Below are positions 1-8,558 of a stretch of 46,965 bases of DNA, one piece after another; within the stretch, counting starts at the first letter, position 1; each line of letters opens with the position of its first letter. The position numbers and the translations under genes are program-made. Under the pieces are notes generated by a model that ran no database searches, was not told where the DNA came from, and was given only the letters and a program-made list of their open reading frames with translations. Source of the DNA: Bacteroidales bacterium (GTDB taxonomy: Bacteria; Bacteroidota; Bacteroidia; Bacteroidales; P3); assembly GCA_030523765.1 (NCBI GenBank), contig JAUNHX010000018.1:1-46965 (forward strand), in the 5' to 3' direction.

Positions 1-30
1 CGGATATCCCGGATGGATTATTTTTCCGGG
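1..30. repeat. Short CCCGGAT-type repeat at left contig end
   Basis: The first 15 bases, CGGATATCCCGGATG, recur in the same orientation at 46938-46952. They are built from imperfect 9-base units of the type CCCGGATRT. A CCCGGA (8-13) and TCCGGG (25-30) pair could also form a small hairpin. The copy is cut by the window start, so its true length is unknown. Confidence 0.6.
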
Positions 31-40
31 GCTTCCGTTA

Positions 41-61
41 TTAAGCAGCTTCGCTGCTTAA
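41..61 (-). terminator. Perfect hairpin after the C_GCAxxG protein gene
   Basis: TTAAGCAGC at 41-49 pairs perfectly with GCTGCTTAA at 53-61 around a 3-base loop. It lies 10 bases beyond the stop codon of the minus-strand gene ending at 72, so it probably helps end that operon. No long U-tract follows on the minus strand, so intrinsic termination is only a possibility. Confidence 0.45.
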
Positions 62-71
62 CTGTAAACGT

Positions 72-431
72 CTAATCCTTCACCACTTCATCCAGCAGCC
101 CGGCGGCTTCGGCGACCATTTCGGGGCAGGGTTTCTTGCCCTTCTGTAGGAGTCGCCCGCAGACGATGTCGCCGTTGGAGGCGCGGAATTTCTCGATGAG
201 GGAACGGGTGTCGCTGGTGTGGCCTGTAAGGCCGCACACCATCGCCATTCCGCTGACGCAGCCACAGACTTCGCGACAACCAGCGAGACCGGCGCCGAAG
301 GGGGCCGCCACATTCTTGGCGTCGCTCTCCGAGATGGGGAGCTTGTCGACGTAGCTGAGGACTACTGCTTGGCAGCAGTTAAATTGTTTCTTGAGGGTGC
401 GGGCGTGATTGGAACGTTCTTCTTTTGTCAT
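72..431 (-). CDS. C_GCAxxG_C_C family protein
   Basis: A small cytosolic protein of 119 residues. It carries the cysteine pattern that names the family: an N-terminal FNCCQA, then GLAGCREVCGCVSGMAMVCG in the middle, and further cysteines at GDIVCG and KKPCPE. The family is thought to bind a metal or act in redox chemistry, but its biochemical role is not settled. It follows hflX by 45 bases on the same strand and probably shares the transcript that starts ahead of the glycosyltransferase gene. There is no signal peptide or membrane segment. The family call is sure; the function is unknown. Confidence 0.85.
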   Translation of the reverse strand: MTKEERSNHARTLKKQFNCCQAVVLSYVDKLPISESDAKNVAAPFGAGLAGCREVCGCVSGMAMVCGLTGHTSDTRSLIEKFRASNGDIVCGRLLQKGKKPCPEMVAEAAGLLDEVVKD

Positions 432-476
432 GGGAAGGAAATTGTGTGTGTTGGGGAAAAAGGTGAACGGGGTTTG

Positions 477-1784
477 TTAATAGAGGAAATTGTTGTAGGG
501 ATAACGGATGGCGTGTATCTGCTTGACCTCCTGATACATGAGGTCGCGCAGCTGATCAATATTCTGCTTGTTGGCGGCGCTGGTGAAGAGGGTGTGTGGG
601 CCGTTCTGTTTGGCCATCCACGACTGCTGGAGCATCTCGAGACTCCAGTTTTCGCGGGTGACGGGACTGAGGTCGTCTTCCTCTTTCTCGACAAAGGTGT
701 AGGCGTCGATCTTGTTGAACACTAGGAGGGTGGGCTTATCGTTGGCTCCGATCGCTTCGAGGGTGCGGTTGACGGCGTTGATCTGCTCCTCGTAGTCGGG
801 ATGCGAGATATCGACCACATGGATGAGGAGATCGGCCTCGCGCACTTCGTCGAGGGTCGACTTGAAGGACTCCACCAACGCGGTGGGGAGCTTGCGGATG
901 AAGCCGACGGTGTCGGTGAGGAGGAACGGCAGATTGCCGATAACGACTTTGCGGACCGTAGTGTCGAGGGTAGCGAAGAGTTTGTTTTCGGCAAAGACAT
1001 CGCTCTTGCTGAGGAGGTTCATGAGGGTTGATTTGCCCACGTTGGTGTAGCCCACGAGGGCCACACGCACCAGACTCTCACGGTTTTTCCGCTGGAGGGT
1101 TTTCTGCTTGTCGATGGTGGCGAGACGCTCTTTGAGGAGGACGATCTTGTCGGTGATGAGTCGGCGGTCGATCTCGATCTGCGACTCACCGGGTCCGCGC
1201 ATTCCGATACCGCCTCGCTGTCGCTCAAGGTGGGTCCACATACCGGTGAGTCGCGGCAGCATATACTGCATCTGCGCCAGCTCGACTTGCGTCTTGGCGA
1301 TAGAGGTGCGGGCCCTGAGGGCGAAGATATCGAGGATGAGGGAGGTGCGGTCGAGGATACGGGTGCGGAGCTCGCGCTCGAGGTTGCGGAGCTGGGCGGG
1401 GGTGAGCTCGTCGTCGAACACGAAGAGGTCGGGCTCGAGGGCTTGGGCGTACTCCTTGATTTCGGCCAACTTACCGCTGCCCACATAGGTGCGCGGGTCG
1501 GGATGATCGAGGCGCTGGATGACGGTCTTGACCGTTTGTCCGCCGGCCGTTTCGAGGAGGAAAGCTAACTCGGCAAGATATTCTTCGGTGCGCTCCATAG
1601 TGGAGCTGGAGGGACAGACGCTGACCAAGATAGCTTTCTCGGGCACCACTTCGGTGGAGACCATATTGCGCTCCTGTGGGGAGAGTCGCTTGGGTTTGAC
1701 TTCGGGGGTTTCGTTCTCCGACTCCCAATAGCCGGTTTGCGATTTCCATTTGCCTTGATCAGTTTTCCATCGGGTTTTTGCCAT
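477..1784 (-). CDS. hflX: Ribosome-associated GTPase HflX
   Basis: A 435-residue GTPase of the HflX family, which binds 50S subunits and splits stalled or stress-inactivated ribosomes. An N-terminal HflX domain holds the glycine-rich QRGGIGMRGPGESQIEIDRR linker region. The G domain follows with GYTNVGKST (P-loop), DTVGFIRKLP (G3) and NKID (G4). The length fits the family, with an N-terminal extension of roughly 50 residues that is rich in W, K and E and not part of the core. It starts 36 bases after the glycosyltransferase stop and has no clear promoter of its own, so co-transcription is likely. Confidence 0.95.
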   Translation of the reverse strand: MAKTRWKTDQGKWKSQTGYWESENETPEVKPKRLSPQERNMVSTEVVPEKAILVSVCPSSSTMERTEEYLAELAFLLETAGGQTVKTVIQRLDHPDPRTYVGSGKLAEIKEYAQALEPDLFVFDDELTPAQLRNLERELRTRILDRTSLILDIFALRARTSIAKTQVELAQMQYMLPRLTGMWTHLERQRGGIGMRGPGESQIEIDRRLITDKIVLLKERLATIDKQKTLQRKNRESLVRVALVGYTNVGKSTLMNLLSKSDVFAENKLFATLDTTVRKVVIGNLPFLLTDTVGFIRKLPTALVESFKSTLDEVREADLLIHVVDISHPDYEEQINAVNRTLEAIGANDKPTLLVFNKIDAYTFVEKEEDDLSPVTRENWSLEMLQQSWMAKQNGPHTLFTSAANKQNIDQLRDLMYQEVKQIHAIRYPYNNFLY

Positions 1785-1820
1785 AAAGGGAAATAAGGTA
1801 TTATCTTATTATATAAGGGA

Positions 1821-3005
1821 TCAGATTTTTTTGCCTGAAACTTGCTCTAGTATTGCTTCGAGCTGTTTGCTGTAAGACTGCCACGAGAAGTGCTGGTGGA
1901 CGAAGGTGTGGGCCTCTTGGGCGAGACTTTCGCCACGCTGGGGGTTGTGGAGCAGATCGAGGATATGGTTGGCGACATCCTGGGGATGATCGGCGATGAG
2001 GAGATGCTGATCGGGGGTAGCACCCAACGCTTTGTTGACGAGGGGCGAGGTGACGCAGGGGATTTGCATCGACATTGCCTCGAGCAGTTTGTTCTGCAGT
2101 CCGGAACCGATACGCATGGGGGCAGCGAAGACGCGGCCAGCGGCGTAACACTGACGGATATCGTCGACGGTGCCGCTGACGATAACCCGTTCGTTGGCGA
2201 GCTTGCGGACAGTAGCTGAAGGGGTAGCGCCAGCCAAGAGGAGTTTGGCGTTGGGGATTTCGCGCCACACGAGGGGCATCACCTGGGTGGCGAGGAAGAT
2301 CGAGGTGTCGACGTTGGGGGGATACTGCATGTTGCCGCAGAAGACGACATCGTAGCGTTTCTCCACTTCGGGCATAGGATGGAAATAATCGAAGTAGACT
2401 CCGTTGGGGACGATGTTGATTTCGTGGTTCATACGATGCGGTATCGCCATACTGTCGGGTTCGGAGATGATGGTGAGGGCATCGAAGATGGAGAAGGAAT
2501 CGTATTCGGCCGAACGGAGCATCTTGAACTCGTAGTGGAAGGCAGCGTGACGGAGTCCCTTGCGAGTGTGCTCCATGCGGCGCTGCATGTTGAGCGAGAG
2601 GGCATCCTGGAAGTCCATCACCTTGGGGCGCGACGAGTGGGCCACGAGGGTCATGGTGCGCACCATCTGGGAATAGATAACGTCGGGATCGACTTTGCGC
2701 TCGAACGACTGGTAGCGGCGACGCGCTTCGGGCGAGGTCCAGAAGCCTATCTGCAACGAGCGTACTTTGAGCAGATTGCAGAAGGCGTGATAATAGGAGG
2801 AGAGCTTGTGAAGATGCACCACTTCGATATCGGCACAGAACTGTTTGAGATGTTCGATATGCTGGGGGTCTACGGGCTGATGGGAGAGGCAGAAGAGGTA
2901 TACCTCGTGGCTGTCGGACAGACAGCGCAGCTGATGATAAGCACGCAGCTTATCTCCTTTTTCGAGGGGATAAGGGAATCGGGGTAATACTACTAATATT
3001 CTCAT
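1821..3005 (-). CDS. Glycosyltransferase, group 1 (GT4-like, EpsH1/PEP-CTERM-associated type)
   Basis: A 394-residue GT-B glycosyltransferase that probably adds a sugar to a lipid- or polysaccharide-linked acceptor at the cytoplasmic face. It opens with the Rossmann strand MRILVVLPRFPYPLEKGDK. The C-terminal donor-binding region has GSGLQNKLLEAMSMQIPCV, where the E is the usual catalytic or nucleotide-sugar ligand. The nearest family I recognise is the sugar-transferase group linked to EpsH1 systems, but no exosortase genes lie nearby. The reading frame extends to a TTG at 3023, but a promoter-like TATCTTTG at 3028-3035 would start RNA near that TTG, so I place the start at the ATG at 3005. 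Donor and acceptor are unknown. Confidence 0.85.
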   Translation of the reverse strand: MRILVVLPRFPYPLEKGDKLRAYHQLRCLSDSHEVYLFCLSHQPVDPQHIEHLKQFCADIEVVHLHKLSSYYHAFCNLLKVRSLQIGFWTSPEARRRYQSFERKVDPDVIYSQMVRTMTLVAHSSRPKVMDFQDALSLNMQRRMEHTRKGLRHAAFHYEFKMLRSAEYDSFSIFDALTIISEPDSMAIPHRMNHEINIVPNGVYFDYFHPMPEVEKRYDVVFCGNMQYPPNVDTSIFLATQVMPLVWREIPNAKLLLAGATPSATVRKLANERVIVSGTVDDIRQCYAAGRVFAAPMRIGSGLQNKLLEAMSMQIPCVTSPLVNKALGATPDQHLLIADHPQDVANHILDLLHNPQRGESLAQEAHTFVHQHFSWQSYSKQLEAILEQVSGKKI

Positions 3006-3027
3006 GTCGTTGTTTTCTGCCAAGAGG

Positions 3028-3035
3028 CAAAGATA
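3028..3035 (-). promoter_or_regulatory. Bacteroidota -7 promoter element before the glycosyltransferase
   Basis: The minus strand reads TATCTTTG, an exact match to the Bacteroidota TAnnTTTG -7 element. A start site near 3024 gives a leader of about 19 bases to the ATG at 3005. I see no convincing -33 TTG. The element lies between the parC stop and the glycosyltransferase and would drive the GT-hflX-C_GCAxxG operon. Confidence 0.6.
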
Positions 3036-3067
3036 AGTTTCTTATGATTGTTTGATAGATGGTTGTT

Positions 3068-5731
3068 TTAGAAGAGGGTACCTTGTGTGCCTTCGGCCCA
3101 TCCAATATTGTCGTCGGTATTGTCGGGAGTAGGTTTGAGGGGCCCTTCGTCGCCTTCATCGATAGGCTCGGGATCGGGCTCTGGTTCGGGCAGCGGGTCG
3201 AGCCAACGGAACTCTTTGACGGAGAAGGTGGTGACACGTTTGCCTTTGGCTTTATACCCTTTGACGGCGATGAAGTCGGTGACCTCGATGATCTCGCTGT
3301 CGATCTTCTTGCCGGAGTTCTCGTCGTAGATGACTTCAAGGCGGGGGAAGGTGTCGAAGACGAAGGAGAGCAGGGTGGCGCCGGAGTCCTCTTCGAGGAA
3401 GGGGAGCTTCTTGTCGAAATCTTCGATGAGGAAGCGTTTCAGGTAGGGACTTCCACTCTCGCCATCGCGATAGAGGACGGTGAGGATTTGCTTGGGGTTG
3501 AACTTACGGATTTCGATCATATCGTCGTCGAAATGGTTGGAGAGATCGAAATTGTAGGTCTTGAAATAGCCGCTCTGCATGAGGGTGAGGATGCGATCTT
3601 TCCCTTTGAATTCGCCCAGCAGTACTCCCGCTTCGTTGACATTGAGGCGTTTGACGGTGGTGTCGAACCAAATCTTGCGGGCACTGAGGGTGGAGACGCC
3701 CTCGCCCTTGAGGGTGATATTGCGGATGGCGTTGCGGGTGAGGATATTACCCATCGACTGGCGTCCCTTGATGGCCAACGAGGCGAAATCGAAGTCGAAG
3801 CTGACTTTCTTGATTTTGGGACTGGAGACGTGATGAATGGTGATAACTTCCGCTTCACCGTTGGGGTTGGCGCTGAAATAGAGCACTTTGGTGCCTTTGG
3901 TGCCTTTGGTGAGCGAATATTCGCGGTCGCGGATGACGCTGGTGACGGAGAATCGTTTGACGAGCGAGTTGCCGAAGGCTCCGTCGCGATAGACCATATT
4001 GTAGACCGTCCGTTCGTCGCGCTTGCGGAAGACGGCCACATAGAGGATCTCTTTGCAGTCGTTGCTGCCCACGAAGACTTTTTCCTGCACTTTAGTGACG
4101 AGGAAGGTGCCGTCGCGACGGAAGACGATGATGTCGTCGAGTTTGGAACATTCGCAGGCGTATTCCGCTTCGTCGTCTTTCTTGAGGTTGTAGCCCACAA
4201 AGCCGGTGGTTTTGTTGACGAAGAGTTTTTCGTTGGCCACAGCGACGATGGAGGAGTCGATATCTTCGAAGTTTCGGATCTCGGTTTTACGCTGGCGTCC
4301 TTCACCATATTTCTGCAAGATATGACGGAAATAGTTGATAGCGTAGTCGATAAGATGGGCCAGATGGTTTTTCACCTCTTCGATGTTGGCTTCGATATTG
4401 GCGATCTCCTCTTCGGCTTTCTTGATGTCGAATTTGGAGATTTTGCGGACGGGCTTCTCGCAAAGCTTGAGGACATCGTCGCGGGTGATTTCGCGGCGGA
4501 AGCGTTTACGGTAGGGATCGAAGGCGCGCTCGATACCGGTAACCTGGTCGTCCCACGAGGGACTATCTTTCTCTAATACCTTATATATACGTTTCTCGAA
4601 GAAGATCTTTTCGAGCGACACCCAATGCCAACGGCCCTCGAGTTCGTCGAGCTCGATTTCGAGTTCCTGACGGAGAAGATCTTTGGTGTGGGCGGTGTTG
4701 TGGCGAAGAATATCGCTGGCGGTGAGGAAGACGGGCTTCTCGTCGACGATGACGCACGTTTGGGGCGAGAAGGAGGTTTGGCAGTCGGTGAAGGCGTAGA
4801 GGGCGTCGATCATCTGATCGGGCGAGACGTTGGGAGGAAGATAGACGACGATTTCGACTTCGGAAGCGGTGTTGTCGTCGACTTTCTTGATTTTGATTTT
4901 CCCTTTATCGTTGGCTTTGAGGATGCTATCGATAAGGGCGTCGGTGGTGACTCCATAGGGGAGTTCGGTGATGACGATAGCTTTGCGTTTCTCGTCGTGA
5001 TGCATCTTGGCGCGGATGCGGAGACGCCCACCTTGTGCTCCATCGTTGTATCGCGACACATCGATGAGTCCGCCGGTGGGGAAATCGGGATAGATTTCGA
5101 AGGGTTCCTCTTTCAGGATCTTGATGGAGGCTTCGAGGAGCTCGCAGAAGTTGTAAGGAAGGATGACGGAGGTGAGGGTGACGGCGATACCTTTGGTGCC
5201 TTGCGCCAAGAGGAGGGGGAATTTGATGGGAAGGGTGACGGGCTCTTGCTTGCGTCCGTCGTAGGAGGGTTTCCACTGGGTGGTTTTCGGGTTGAAGACA
5301 ACCTCTTTGGCAAATTTAGAAAGGCGCGCTTCGATATAACGGCCGGCAGCAGCATCGTCGCCGGTAAGGATGTTGCCCCAGTTTCCCTGACAGTCGATAA
5401 GGAGTTCTTTCTGTCCGATATTGACTAAAGCATCTTTGATGCTGGCGTCGCCGTGAGGGTGATATTGCATGGTGTTGCCCACGATGTTGGCCACTTTGGT
5501 GAAGCGTCCATCGTCGACCTCTTTCATAGCGTGGAGGATACGACGCTGTACGGGCTTGAGTCCGTCGTCGATATCGGGTACCGAACGGTCGAGGATAACA
5601 TCGCTGGCGTAGTCTATCCAATAGTCTTTAAACATCGTGTTGAGCGAAAGCGTGGCTCCGTCGGCGTTGGCCTTCGACTGAACCTCGGGCTGCTGTTCGT
5701 TCTGTTCTTCAGTAATCTCGTTTTCGTCCAT
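3068..5731 (-). CDS. parC: DNA topoisomerase IV subunit A (GyrA/ParC family)
   Basis: An 887-residue type IIA topoisomerase A subunit that cuts and passes DNA together with ParE. The breakage-reunion domain starts near residue 28 and shows DGLKPVQRRILHAM, QYHPHGDASIKDAL and the catalytic tyrosine Y132 in AAAGRYIEARLS. The C-terminal part (about residues 530-830) is a beta-pinwheel-like region, here without an obvious GyrA box (QRRGGKG), which favours the topoisomerase IV role over gyrase. The acidic tail has a repeated PEPDPEP stretch. ParE is not in this window. It has its own promoter element just upstream. Confidence is high for the family and a little lower for ParC versus GyrA. Confidence 0.9.
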   Translation of the reverse strand: MDENEITEEQNEQQPEVQSKANADGATLSLNTMFKDYWIDYASDVILDRSVPDIDDGLKPVQRRILHAMKEVDDGRFTKVANIVGNTMQYHPHGDASIKDALVNIGQKELLIDCQGNWGNILTGDDAAAGRYIEARLSKFAKEVVFNPKTTQWKPSYDGRKQEPVTLPIKFPLLLAQGTKGIAVTLTSVILPYNFCELLEASIKILKEEPFEIYPDFPTGGLIDVSRYNDGAQGGRLRIRAKMHHDEKRKAIVITELPYGVTTDALIDSILKANDKGKIKIKKVDDNTASEVEIVVYLPPNVSPDQMIDALYAFTDCQTSFSPQTCVIVDEKPVFLTASDILRHNTAHTKDLLRQELEIELDELEGRWHWVSLEKIFFEKRIYKVLEKDSPSWDDQVTGIERAFDPYRKRFRREITRDDVLKLCEKPVRKISKFDIKKAEEEIANIEANIEEVKNHLAHLIDYAINYFRHILQKYGEGRQRKTEIRNFEDIDSSIVAVANEKLFVNKTTGFVGYNLKKDDEAEYACECSKLDDIIVFRRDGTFLVTKVQEKVFVGSNDCKEILYVAVFRKRDERTVYNMVYRDGAFGNSLVKRFSVTSVIRDREYSLTKGTKGTKVLYFSANPNGEAEVITIHHVSSPKIKKVSFDFDFASLAIKGRQSMGNILTRNAIRNITLKGEGVSTLSARKIWFDTTVKRLNVNEAGVLLGEFKGKDRILTLMQSGYFKTYNFDLSNHFDDDMIEIRKFNPKQILTVLYRDGESGSPYLKRFLIEDFDKKLPFLEEDSGATLLSFVFDTFPRLEVIYDENSGKKIDSEIIEVTDFIAVKGYKAKGKRVTTFSVKEFRWLDPLPEPEPDPEPIDEGDEGPLKPTPDNTDDNIGWAEGTQGTLF

Positions 5732-5763
5732 TCACAGTTTATTTAGGTATTCTTTTTGTTTTG

Positions 5764-5771
5764 CAAAATTA
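5764..5771 (-). promoter_or_regulatory. -7 promoter element before parC
   Basis: The minus strand reads TAATTTTG, which fits TAnnTTTG, about 33 bases ahead of the parC ATG. It lies in the 146-base gap between polA and parC, supporting separate transcription of parC. No clear -33 box is visible. Confidence 0.45.
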
Positions 5772-5877
5772 CTATTTTCTTCAGGTTCTCATCCCTAGAT
5801 GAGGGAAAAACTTTTCAACAAGGCTCAGTTGAAGCGAGCGCGGGGGCGAAAAGTGAGGGTTTCTTAATGCATCACCA

Positions 5878-8550
5878 CTAGTGGGCGTCGAGCCAGTTGG
5901 TGCCGACGTCGATACCCACTTCGATGGGGATGGGGAGCTCGAGGGCGTGCAGCATCTCGTATTCCACGATGGAGCGTACGGTGTCGAGTTCGGGCTTGTA
6001 GACGTCGAAGACCAATTCGTCGTGGATCTGCAGGATCATCTTGCTTTGCAGCTGCTGCTCGACGAAGCGGGCATAGATGCGATTCATGGCGATTTTGATC
6101 ATATCGGCGCTGGTTCCCTGGATGGGCATATTGACGGCGTTGCGTTCGGCGAAGGAGCGTAGGTTGCCGTTGCGCGAATTGATATCGTAGAGGTAGCGTC
6201 GACGACCGAGGAGCGTTTGGGCGTAGCCCTGCTGATGCGCTTTGGCGATACTCTCTTCGATGAAACGCTTGATGTCGGGATAATGCACAAAGTATTCGTC
6301 GATGAGGGCGGCGGCCTCTTTGCGCGGGATTTGAAGCTGCTCGGAGAGACCGAAGGCACTGATACCGTATACGATACCGAAGTTAACCGATTTGGCGTTG
6401 CGACGCTGATCTTTGCTCACCTCTTCGATGGGGAGACCGTAGATGCGGGCAGCGGTAGCGGCGTGAATATCATAATGATTGGCGAAGGCTTCGATCATAT
6501 GCTGGTCGTTGGCCAACGCGGCGATGATGCGGAGTTCGATCTGCGAATAGTCGGCCGCTAGGAGGATATAGTCGTCGTTGCGGGCCACGAAGGCTTTGCG
6601 GATGGGACGTCCCATATCGGTGCGGATGGGGATATTCTGTAGGTTGGGATGACTGCTACTGAGTCGGCCGGTAGCGGTAACGGTTTGATTATAATAGGTG
6701 TGGAGTCGTCCGGTGGCGGGATTGATCAGCTTGGGGAAGGCGTCGAGATAGGTGCCTACCAGTTTGGTGATGCTCCGATATTGGAGGATGAGGTCGACGA
6801 TGGGATGTTTGTCGCGCATCTTGTTCATCACATCCTCGGCAGTGGAGTATTGCTTGGTAGCTGTGCGGGGCGGCTTTTCGACAATATGGAGTCGTTCGTA
6901 GAGCACTTCGCCCAGCTGCTTTGGGGAGCTGATATTGAAGGTGGTGCCGGCCAGACGATAGATTTCTTGTTCGATGGCTTCTCGCTGATGGGTTAGGTCG
7001 GCCGAATACTGGCGGAGCGATTCCACATCGATACGGACGCCCTCTTGTTCCATACTGATGAGCACATCGACGAGGGGGAGTTCGACCTCTTTGTAGAGTT
7101 TCTCGAGATGGGCGTCGGACATCTGGGAGACCAACAAGGGGTAGAGCGACCAGAGGACGGAGGCTTCGCCCAATGTGTCGTCGGGCTCGTAGCCGAGATT
7201 GGCTTGGGCGATGAATCCAAGGGTGTGTCGCATCTCGGGGTCGACGAGATAGTGGGCCAGCTGGACATCAAAGATGTCGCCGGCCAACTCGATATCTAGC
7301 TCGCGGAGTATGTATTTCAGCGCTTTAAGATCGTAGCAAAGCTTGAGGGTTGTCTTATCTTCCATCAGCCTTTTGAGTCGGGCAAGATTGATGCGATCGA
7401 CGGTGGTGAGAAAGACATCGTCGGCGCTGGTGGAGATAGCGATTTGGGGGCCGTTGACGATGATACCTACGTTACCCTGCTGGGGCATCTCGCCCATCTC
7501 GACAATCTCGTTTTTCTTGCTCTCGCCTGCTTCGACAAAATCGAAGAGGGAGGGCTGCATAGGATCGGGTGCGGGAGGCTCACTTTTCTTGCTCTTACTT
7601 TTGGGAGCTGCGGGAGTATTTTTCCCCGTCTGGGGGGCGAGATATTGCACCGCTACTTCGGGTTGGGCTACGCTGAGATCGGTGAAGAACCGTTTGGCGA
7701 AGGTGCGGAACTCGAGCTCGTTGAAGAGAGCGCGAAGGGCTTCGTAGTCGGGCTGCTTGAGGAGCATCAACTCTTCGTTGAAGTCGACGGGAGCATCGAG
7801 GGCGATGGTGGCTAACTGCTTGGAGAGGAGCGCTTGATCGGCATACTGACAGACACACTGACGGAGTTTCTCGTTGCGGATCTCGTCGCAGTTTTTCACC
7901 ATATTCTCGATGGAATCGAACTGATCGATAAGCTGTTTGGCTTTCTTCTCCCCTACCCCAGGAATGCCGGGAATGTTGTCGATGCTGTCGCCCCATAGTC
8001 CTAAAAGGTCGATCACCTGTCGGGGACGACTGACGCCGAAATGCTCACACACCTCTTTCTCGCCGTAGACTTCGTCGGGTTTACCGCCGCGACCAAAACG
8101 GTAGAGATGGGTTTTGGGGGTGACGAGCTGGGCGAAGTCTTTATCGGGGGTAACCATCAGCACCTCGTCGAAGCCTTGCTGCTCGGCCCAAAGGGAGGCC
8201 GATCCCACCACATCGTCGGCTTCATAACCCTCACAAGTGAGTACGGGGATATGGAAGGCATCGAGGAGCTGGTGGATATAAGGGAGCATCGTGGCTATAT
8301 CTTCGGGCATCGGCTCGCGGTTGGCCTTATAGGCTTCGTAGGTTTGATGCCGGAAGGTGGGGGCCGCCAGATCGAAGGCTACCGCCATATGGGTGGGGTG
8401 CTGACTGCGCATCAGGTCGTAGAGGGTTGTGGTGAACCCTAAGGCGGCCGATGTGTTGAGCCCCTTGCTGTTGATACGAGGACTGCGGTTGAGGGCGAAA
8501 TAAGCACGATATACCATCGCCATTCCGTCGATGAGCATAAGTTTCTTCAT
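5878..8550 (-). CDS. polA: DNA polymerase I, proofreading domain apparently inactive
   Basis: An 890-residue Pol I for Okazaki-fragment processing and repair. The 5' nuclease domain (about 1-290) has MLIDGMAMVYRAYF, CEGYEADDVVGS, TPDKDFAQLV and GIPGVGEKKAKQL. The polymerase domain (about 490-890) has motif A DYSQIELRIIAAL, motif B RRNAKSVNFGIVYGIS and motif C LQIHDELVFD. The 3'-5' exonuclease region between them (about 360-480) is short: the DxE strand is missing, and the YxxxD exo III motif is replaced by EASVLWSLYPLL. D407 and D428 remain. A longer frame reaches 8619, but the family N-terminus and the 8-base gap after the pdxA stop favour the ATG at 8550. Confidence 0.95.
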   Translation of the reverse strand: MKKLMLIDGMAMVYRAYFALNRSPRINSKGLNTSAALGFTTTLYDLMRSQHPTHMAVAFDLAAPTFRHQTYEAYKANREPMPEDIATMLPYIHQLLDAFHIPVLTCEGYEADDVVGSASLWAEQQGFDEVLMVTPDKDFAQLVTPKTHLYRFGRGGKPDEVYGEKEVCEHFGVSRPRQVIDLLGLWGDSIDNIPGIPGVGEKKAKQLIDQFDSIENMVKNCDEIRNEKLRQCVCQYADQALLSKQLATIALDAPVDFNEELMLLKQPDYEALRALFNELEFRTFAKRFFTDLSVAQPEVAVQYLAPQTGKNTPAAPKSKSKKSEPPAPDPMQPSLFDFVEAGESKKNEIVEMGEMPQQGNVGIIVNGPQIAISTSADDVFLTTVDRINLARLKRLMEDKTTLKLCYDLKALKYILRELDIELAGDIFDVQLAHYLVDPEMRHTLGFIAQANLGYEPDDTLGEASVLWSLYPLLVSQMSDAHLEKLYKEVELPLVDVLISMEQEGVRIDVESLRQYSADLTHQREAIEQEIYRLAGTTFNISSPKQLGEVLYERLHIVEKPPRTATKQYSTAEDVMNKMRDKHPIVDLILQYRSITKLVGTYLDAFPKLINPATGRLHTYYNQTVTATGRLSSSHPNLQNIPIRTDMGRPIRKAFVARNDDYILLAADYSQIELRIIAALANDQHMIEAFANHYDIHAATAARIYGLPIEEVSKDQRRNAKSVNFGIVYGISAFGLSEQLQIPRKEAAALIDEYFVHYPDIKRFIEESIAKAHQQGYAQTLLGRRRYLYDINSRNGNLRSFAERNAVNMPIQGTSADMIKIAMNRIYARFVEQQLQSKMILQIHDELVFDVYKPELDTVRSIVEYEMLHALELPIPIEVGIDVGTNWLDAH

Positions 8551-8558
8551 AGGGCAGC

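Noticed and set aside
3059..4576. A 505-codon frame antisense to parC
   Set aside because: Its product is a low-complexity string of D, E, V, F and G, as expected from reading GC-biased codons backwards; parC is certain.
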